DNA from: Aldehydirespirator sp965116195
GTDB taxonomy: Bacteria > Actinomycetota > Acidimicrobiia > Acidimicrobiales > Aldehydirespiratoraceae
Assembly (NCBI GenBank): GCA_965116195.1
Contig: OZ220491.1
Coordinates: 1,178,001-1,242,000, forward strand
Direction of reading: 5' to 3'
DNA: 64,000 nt
The notes below the pieces were generated by a model, which had not been told where the DNA came from, did not search any database, and saw only the letters and a list, made by a program, of their open reading frames with translations. Numbering within the stretch: the stretch's first letter is position 1; the number at the start of each line of letters is the position of its first letter. Both the position numbers and the translations under genes were made by a program. Shown here one piece after another: positions 58,566 to 64,000 of this stretch.

Positions 58566-59106
58566 AGAGGCTCAGGCGATCAGGGGCCCGATGACCGATG
58601 GCGATGGTGCCGACAGCGCGCCGGTCACCGGGAACATCAAAGCGCTTGCGCACAGCCTCCTCGTGTTCAAAGAGTCCGAAAAAGGCCGCACCCAGACCGT
58701 GGTCCTCTGCTGCCAGCAGCATGGTCATCACCGCTGCTCCGCCGTCAACGAACCAGTACGGCACAGGCCAGGCCTGCGTCGCGATGCCGAGACCGGTGTG
58801 TCTCTTGTCAGGCTCGCGGTACCGCCGGAGGTACGCGTCAACGTCAGCCCACACCACGATGAGCACAGGCGCGCGCAACAGACCGGGCCAGGCGAAGTCG
58901 GCTCGGCGCTCTTCAGAAAACGTTACATCCCAGTAAGCGGCGGTGTCGTTGCCTTCCAACACCAAGAACTCAATCCCGACGGTGTTGCCGGCCGTGGGTG
59001 CGCGTCGAGCGAGATCACAGATCTGATCAACCACAGCATTGTCAACCGGCACATCTTTGAACGAGCGCACCATTCGCCGTCGCCGTACAACCGACTCGAA
59101 TTCCAT
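58504..59106 (-). CDS. nitroreductase-family protein
   Basis: 200 residues, FMN-dependent fold. VVRRRRMVRSFKDVPV (the Arg-rich FMN-binding opening), RRAPTAGNTVGIEFLVLEG, GAAVMTMLLAAEDHGLGAAFFGLF and GTIAIGHRAPD are typical. The substrate is unknown. It lies in line with the DUF35 and thiolase genes and may serve the same catabolic unit (inference). Confidence 0.88.
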   Translation of the reverse strand: MEFESVVRRRRMVRSFKDVPVDNAVVDQICDLARRAPTAGNTVGIEFLVLEGNDTAAYWDVTFSEERRADFAWPGLLRAPVLIVVWADVDAYLRRYREPDKRHTGLGIATQAWPVPYWFVDGGAAVMTMLLAAEDHGLGAAFFGLFEHEEAVRKRFDVPGDRRAVGTIAIGHRAPDRLSLSARRGRPDLSDVMHRRRWTK

Positions 59107-59109
59107 CGC

Positions 59110-59412
59110 CGTTCAGCGCAACCTGTGGGTCAGCGCCTGCTCTGTCAGAGTCCGCAATCTGCACCCCCGGCTGCCAGTTAGCCAAAACATCTCAACAACT
59201 TGCGGGACAGCGCGAGCTCCGTCATGGGTGCGCAATCTGCACCCCCAGATGCCGACTTGTCAATCCGGTTCAGCAACTTGTGGGGCAGCGCCTGCTCACT
59301 CAGAGTGCGCAATCTGCACCCCCGGCTGCCAGTTAGCCAAACCATCTCAACAACTTGCGGGCCGACGCGAGCTCCGTCAAAGGCACGCAAACGCCTGCGG
59401 CTCACGTCAAGT
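59110..59412. repeat. 77-78-bp repeat array, about 4 copies
   Basis: GCAATCTGCACCCCC occurs at 59154, 59232 and 59309, with a degraded copy near 59387. It fills the gap between the unknown gene and the nitroreductase start. Confidence 0.85.
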
Positions 59413-59415
59413 CCT

Positions 59416-60084
59416 CTAGAGAAGCCTCTCCAGCTCCTCTGCCAGTACCCAGGCATGCACCACGAGGGTGTCGCCGTTGTCAACGTCAAGACCCTCACAC
59501 AATGCCACAGCCTCCGGCGGGGTCTTGTCGGGGTTCACGCTGGCGTGGTCAAACACAACGGGGCGTGAGCCCTTGCCGCGTGCGGTGAAGATGCGGTCCT
59601 CGTAGCTGAGTTGGCCGATGCCGAAGCGTTTGGCCAGGCGCCTACCCCAGGCCCGCTCCTCGCCGTTGGCTTTGTGACCGGCGCGGGGGACCTGGTCGTG
59701 CAGGCTTTTGAACACCTCGAACGCGCCGGGATCGTTGATCTGGGTACCGACGAGCACATCCTCATCCGGAAATGACATTGCCGCACGCCGCAGTTGATCA
59801 CCCATCAGTGCCCTCAGAACCGTGCTGCGACGGGTCGTGCGGCAGGTGTGGCCGGCACCGATGAGAACGCAGGGTGTGCCGCCGATACGTTCGAGCGTGC
59901 AGAAGGAAAAGCCACGCAGACGACCCTTGTCACGGGCTTCGGTGACCAGTACCCATGCCTGGGCTTGCTTGGAGAGAGAACCTGCCTCATAGGCATTTGA
60001 CGAAGCAGCGCACAGGTCAGCCATCTCGGCCAGATCAGAGTCGCCTGTTGAAGTGCAGTCCTTGGTCTCCACTGCGATTGCCAT
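59416..60084 (-). CDS. conserved protein of unknown function
   Basis: 222 residues, soluble. The segments SKQAQAWVLVTEARDKGRLR, GFSFCTLERIGGTPCVLIGAG and VLRALMGDQLRRAAMSFPDE suggest an acetyltransferase-like alpha/beta fold (beta-bulge, then a helix after a basic loop), but no family is recognised with confidence. The C-terminal part ends in VVHAWVLAEELERLL. Downstream of dnaE in the same direction with a 246-bp gap. Confidence 0.6.
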   Translation of the reverse strand: MAIAVETKDCTSTGDSDLAEMADLCAASSNAYEAGSLSKQAQAWVLVTEARDKGRLRGFSFCTLERIGGTPCVLIGAGHTCRTTRRSTVLRALMGDQLRRAAMSFPDEDVLVGTQINDPGAFEVFKSLHDQVPRAGHKANGEERAWGRRLAKRFGIGQLSYEDRIFTARGKGSRPVVFDHASVNPDKTPPEAVALCEGLDVDNGDTLVVHAWVLAEELERLL

Positions 60085-60229
60085 TGCGCCGCACCCCTGT
60101 TCTCAAACTTGCGTATCCCCGCTCCAGTTTCAGGCCTCGGAGCGCGATTCGCAACCTGTCTGAGCGAGGTCACCGCCCCGGCTGGCCGATCGGCGAGGTG
60201 AACTCGCTCCACCTTTGGCAATCACGGGA

Positions 60230-60325
60230 GCGTGGCCCTGCCCGCATGTGGGCCGCTCAAGTACCGGGGCGCACAGTGTTGTCGGCACCGAGGAACCGCC
60301 CTGACTGCACGTGGGCCGTGACAAG
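60230..60325. repeat. diverged 63-bp duplication downstream of dnaE
   Basis: CCCTGCCCGCATGTGGGCC at 60236 and CCCTGACTGCACGTGGGCC at 60299. The rest of 60085-60330 shows nothing recognisable. Confidence 0.6.
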
Positions 60326-60330
60326 TGATT

Positions 60331-63300
60331 TCAGGTGCCCACGATGGCGTCCTGACCAAGCAGTGCGCGCAACTCCCCCACCAAGCCGCGTGCCCTGTCC
60401 ACTGAGTAAGTGTTGGGCAGGTGAACAAGCCTCCTCTTGTCAAGTTGCAGCTGTACCGGAGAGGTACCGGGGTGCTGTAACAACAAGTACCTCAGCTGTT
60501 TGATGAAGTGATCGCTCTGGTATTCCGACATCAGCAGCACCCGCAGCGGAGCCTCGACGGGTGCCTCCACCACGAGGTTGATCTCGCTGGCAAAGAACCT
60601 CACCCCTTCGTCTCGTGTGTCCAGCCGACCTCCCACAAGTACGACCGTGTCATTGTTCAACTTGTGCCCGTGTTCACTCATCGCCTTGGGGAACACGAGC
60701 GTCTCGATGCGTTCCTCGGTGTCCTCCAGGTAGAAGGTCGCCATCAGGTCACCCTTGCGCGTGCGTCTGGAATCCAGGTTGGTGATCACGCCGACGACCG
60801 TGACATACTGAGAGCGGTCATTGGGTGGCTGCGAGGAAAGCAGGTCAGACACAGTGGAGTTAGTGCTGCCACGGAGGCGGTCCTCATACCCCTTCAGAGG
60901 ATGGTCAGAGATGTACAGGCCAAGCATGGCCTTCTCGTTCGCCAGCATCTCCATCCGGGTGTAACCATCATCTGGAATTTCAGGCCTGTCGTCAAAGGTC
61001 GGGCCCTCGCTTTGCCCGCCGAACAATGACATCACTCCTGCGCTGTGCTCGCGTCTACTTCGCAGTGTCAGGTCAACAATCTCACTGAAACTCTCAAAGA
61101 GGCCCTTGCGCTTGTGGCCCAAGGAGTCGAACGCTCCCGCATTGATCAGCGACTCAAGTGTTCTTTTGTTGAGAATCTCCATGTCAACCCGCTCGGCAAA
61201 ATCGTAGAAGGAGGTGAAGTCCCCGTTGGCCTCGCGCTCTTCAACCATCTTGGCAACGTATCCGGTTCCGACATTGCGTATGGCTGAGAGCCCATAAAGG
61301 ATGCGACCCGGACCGGAGCCTTTGAGATCAGGCTCAGGGGTGAAATCCGCCTGAGATCGGTTGATGTCGGGAACGGACACGTCAATTCCGAGTTGGCGAC
61401 ATTCCTTGAGGTAGAGCGCCGCGTTCTCCAGTTTGTTCTTGACGCTGGAAAGCAGTGCAGACAGGTATTCCACGGGATAGTTCGCCTTCAGATAGGCGGT
61501 TTGGTAGGCAACCAGTCCGTACCCGTAGCTGTGGCTCTTGTTGAAGGCATAGTCGGCGAATTGCTGGATGATCGCAAATAGTTGTTCTCCCAGCGCCGGG
61601 GAGTATCTGTTGGCCGCAACACCGCTGATGAACTTTTCCTTTTCGGCTGCCATGGCCTCGCGTATCTTCTTGCCCATGGCCTTTCGCAGCGAGTCGGCTT
61701 CGGCCAGCGAATAGCCGGCAAATCGCTGGGCCACCCGCATGACGCTCTCCTGGTAGATCATCAGGCCATAGGTGTCGGCGAGGATGTCCTCGGCGTCGTC
61801 ATGGAAATACCGCACCGGCTTGCGACCGTTCTTGCGGTCGGCGTAGTCGTTGTGCATGTTGGCTGCCATCGGCCCAGGCCGGTACAGCGCCACCAGCGCG
61901 CAGATGTCATCAAAGGAGGTGGGTGCCAGCGAACGAATCAGCGAGCGCACCTGGGGTGACTCCAGTTGGAACACGCCGATGGTGTAACCCTGCTGCAACA
62001 TGTCAAAGGTGGCACTGTCGTCAAGAGGAGGCGAATCAATGTCCAGGATCAGGCCCCGCGTGCGTTCAATCAGAGCCACCGTGTCGCTGATCACGTCCAG
62101 GTTGCGCAGTCCCAGAAAGTCCATCTTCAGCAGACCGAGATCCTCCACACCATGCATCTCGTACTGTGTGACGACAGGAGCAGCGCTGCTTTTGCCGTTT
62201 GAGTCGGGCTTGCGTTGGATCGGCAGGTATTCGGTCAACGGCTCCGGAGTGATCACGACTGCGGCTGCGTGGATGCTGTCTTGACGTCGCATGCCTTCCA
62301 GACCCGCAGCGGTGTCCACCACTCTTGCAACGTCAGGGTCAGCCTCGTGCATCTGGCGCAGTTCGGCCGCAGCCAGATATCCGTCGTGATAGGTCTCGGA
62401 GTCCTCAAAGCAGTACTTCAGGGGCGTGTCACGGCCCAGGATCAGCGGTGGCATGGCCTTGGCGATCTTGTCACCAAGAGAGTGCGGATAACCGAGCACG
62501 CGGGCGGCGTCGCGTACCGCAGCCCGAGCCTTGATGCGGCTGAAGGTGATGATCTGGGCCACATGGTCACGTCCGTAGCGATCGGCCGCGTAGTTGATCA
62601 ATTCGTCGCGATAGCGGGAGTCAAAATCCATGTCAATATCGGGCATTGAAACACGAGACGGATTCAGAAAACGCTCAAACAGCAAGTCGTAGCGGATGGG
62701 GTCAAGGTTGGTGATACGAAGGCTGTAAGCCACCGCACAACCCGCAGCCGAGCCACGACCCGGGCCGACCCGGATCCCCCGTCGGCGTGCATAGGCGATC
62801 AGATCCCAGGTGATCAGGAAGTACGAGGCAAAACCCATGTTGTTGATGACCTCAAGTTCATAGGCCAGTCTCTCGACAATGTCATCGGGCAACGGGTCAC
62901 CCCAACGCTCCCGAGCGCCCGAGAAGGTGAGATGCTCAAGATAGGCACGATCATCTTCGTAATCTTCGGGTACTTTGAAGTAGGGCAGTTTGGGTGTGCC
63001 GAACTCGATTTCCACCTCGGCGCGCTCTGCGATCCACAAGGTGTTGTCGCAGGCTGTCTCAAGCTCGCTGAAGAGGCTGCGCATCTCGGTGGCCGTTTTC
63101 AGATAGTGACTGTCGCCGTTAAACTTGAGGCGGTTCTTGTCGGTGATCTGTGAGCCTGTTTGCACACACAGCAATGCGTCATGGGCTTCGGCGTCGTGGC
63201 GGTGTGTGTAGTGGCTGTCGTTGGTGGCCAGCAGTGGAGCTTGCAGCTTGCGGGCGATGTCCAGAAGGTGTGGGTTGATCTGGTGCTGCGCACCAATGCC

Positions 63301-63873
63301 GTGGTCTTGCATCTCCACAAAGAAGTTGTCACGACCGAAAATGTCCTGGAACCGTGCTGCCTTCTCCAGTGCTTGCTCCATATTGCCACGCAGCAGTGCC
63401 TGTGGAACCTGGCCCCCCAGACAACCGGTTGTGGCGATCAGTCCTTCCTTGTGATCAGCCAGTGTCTCCCAGTCACAGCGGGGTTTGTAGTAATAGCCCT
63501 CCAGAAAAGCCCGGCTGGCCACCTGGATCAGGTTCTTGTACCCGATGTTGTTCTCGGCCAGCAGAGTGAGGTGGTAATACAGTTTGCGGCCGCCGTCAGT
63601 ATCGCCACCGGAGTCGTCAACATGTCCACGCCGCGACGGCCTCTCGTGGCGGGAGTCATGGGCCATGTAGGCCTCGGTGCCGATGATCGGCTTGATGTCG
63701 GCCTTCTTGCAGTACCTGTAGAAGTCCAGGATGCCGTACATGTTGCCGTGGTCGGTGATCGCCAGAGCCGGCTGTCCGTCGGCGACCGCAGCTGCGATCA
63801 GGGGTTCAAGCCTTGAGGCTCCGTCAAGGATCGAGTACTCGGTATGTACATGTAGGTGAACGAACGAACTGGA
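60331..63873 (-). CDS. dnaE: DNA polymerase III alpha subunit
   Basis: About 1180 residues, the replicative polymerase of the DnaE1 type. The PHP domain opens with FVHLHVHTEYSILDGASRLE. The catalytic Asp triad lies in the palm (PDIDMDFDSRYRDELI, with a further Asp in the segment starting RRQDSIHAAAVV). GPGRGSAAGCAVAYSL, the beta-clamp-binding region and a C-terminal OB domain (VTVVGVITNLDSRRTRKGDLMATFYLED) follow. The GTG at 63873 is decided by the Shine-Dalgarno AGGAG 7-8 nt upstream and by the family N-terminus. The frame continues to 63915 without similarity. Confidence 0.97.
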   Translation of the reverse strand, partial: SSSFVHLHVHTEYSILDGASRLEPLIAAAVADGQPALAITDHGNMYGILDFYRYCKKADIKPIIGTEAYMAHDSRHERPSRRGHVDDSGGDTDGGRKLYYHLTLLAENNIGYKNLIQVASRAFLEGYYYKPRCDWETLADHKEGLIATTGCLGGQVPQALLRGNMEQALEKAARFQDIFGRDNFFVEMQDHGIGAQHQINPHLLDIARKLQAPLLATNDSHYTHRHDAEAHDALLCVQTGSQITDKNRLKFNGDSHYLKTATEMRSLFSELETACDNTLWIAERAEVEIEFGTPKLPYFKVPEDYEDDRAYLEHLTFSGARERWGDPLPDDIVERLAYELEVINNMGFASYFLITWDLIAYARRRGIRVGPGRGSAAGCAVAYSLRITNLDPIRYDLLFERFLNPSRVSMPDIDMDFDSRYRDELINYAADRYGRDHVAQIITFSRIKARAAVRDAARVLGYPHSLGDKIAKAMPPLILGRDTPLKYCFEDSETYHDGYLAAAELRQMHEADPDVARVVDTAAGLEGMRRQDSIHAAAVVITPEPLTEYLPIQRKPDSNGKSSAAPVVTQYEMHGVEDLGLLKMDFLGLRNLDVISDTVALIERTRGLILDIDSPPLDDSATFDMLQQGYTIGVFQLESPQVRSLIRSLAPTSFDDICALVALYRPGPMAANMHNDYADRKNGRKPVRYFHDDAEDILADTYGLMIYQESVMRVAQRFAGYSLAEADSLRKAMGKKIREAMAAEKEKFISGVAANRYSPALGEQLFAIIQQFADYAFNKSHSYGYGLVAYQTAYLKANYPVEYLSALLSSVKNKLENAALYLKECRQLGIDVSVPDINRSQADFTPEPDLKGSGPGRILYGLSAIRNVGTGYVAKMVEEREANGDFTSFYDFAERVDMEILNKRTLESLINAGAFDSLGHKRKGLFESFSEIVDLTLRSRREHSAGVMSLFGGQSEGPTFDDRPEIPDDGYTRMEMLANEKAMLGLYISDHPLKGYEDRLRGSTNSTVSDLLSSQPPNDRSQYVTVVGVITNLDSRRTRKGDLMATFYLEDTEERIETLVFPKAMSEHGHKLNNDTVVLVGGRLDTRDEGVRFFASEINLVVEAPVEAPLRVLLMSEYQSDHFIKQLRYLLLQHPGTSPVQLQLDKRRLVHLPNTYSVDRARGLVGELRALLGQDAIVGT

Positions 63874-63906
63874 CACCGATATCTCCTGTGGATGGCCTGA
63901 ACGAGT

Positions 63907-63948
63907 TGTGGACAACGCTGTGGATAAAGCACACTCGTGTTATTCACA
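63907..63948. promoter_or_regulatory. cluster of three DnaA-box-like sites upstream of dnaE
   Basis: TGTGGACAA at 63907-63915, TGTGGATAA at 63919-63927 (reverse of the consensus TTATCCACA) and TTATTCACA at 63940-63948. Start-to-start spacings are 12 and 21 bp. They sit 34-75 bp upstream of the dnaE start. Confidence 0.6.
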
Positions 63949-64000
63949 CCATAGCCGGTGCGTCACCCAGGCGGGGAATCGCACCGTGAAGTGACGTGGC

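Overview
The window reads as one chromosome segment of a GC-rich actinobacterium, most likely from the class Acidimicrobiia. This placement is inferred from gene content: a mycothiol synthase (mshD), menaquinone genes (menA, a menG/ubiE-type methyltransferase), many GTG starts, a fused indolepyruvate:ferredoxin oxidoreductase, and a his-trp gene order that resembles the one known from Mycobacterium and Streptomyces.

Layout. 1-4.5 kb is accessory DNA: a 5'-truncated AAA ATPase, an orphan ribbon-helix-helix antitoxin, an IS3-type transposase remnant, a doubtful ORF and a HipA kinase flanked by two HTH genes. 4.7-10.2 kb is a complete branched-chain amino acid type ABC transporter (livG-F-H-M plus a lipoprotein binding protein). 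10.2-13.1 kb holds two copies, in opposite orientation, of a membrane-anchored coiled-coil gene with its promoter, bracketing thiD and a yqgE-like gene. AlkB-like and SDR genes follow. 15.2-23.9 kb (minus strand) is groES-like, hisI, trpE, ygfZ-like, dnaJ-like, trpC, trpF, trpB, trpA. 24-33.6 kb holds three tandem paralogues of about 1000 residues. Each has an N-terminal export signal, 2-3 copies of a short two-Cys module, Thr-rich linkers and 14 RCC1-type repeats. 33.9-42 kb holds a small unknown gene, a SNF2 helicase and the fused IOR. 42.4-48.2 kb is hisD-C-B-H-A-F. 48.6-64 kb holds nth, mshD, a small membrane protein, menG, menA, an OmpR-type regulator, a YyaL-type protein, thiolase plus a DUF35 partner, a nitroreductase, an unknown gene and dnaE.

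The his and trp genes form the actinobacterial his-trp supercluster, but hisF and hisI, usually neighbours, are about 19 kb apart, with the surface-protein, helicase and IOR block between them. trpD and trpG are not in the window.

The most unusual feature is genome architecture. Most gene junctions carry tandem duplications (units of about 20-95 bp). At many of them the repeated unit contains the stop codon of the upstream gene, and the last copy supplies the start codon of the downstream gene. The picture is of ancestral ATGA/GTGA stop-start overlaps pulled apart by tandem duplication (trpB/trpA, trpE/ygfZ, dnaJ-like/trpC, livH/livM, hisD/hisC, the small membrane gene/menG, helicase/small gene). 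The same process seems to act in frame inside genes, giving repeated tails or linkers in HisI, the ABC binding protein, IOR and perhaps HisH. No rRNA, tRNA or CRISPR array was seen.
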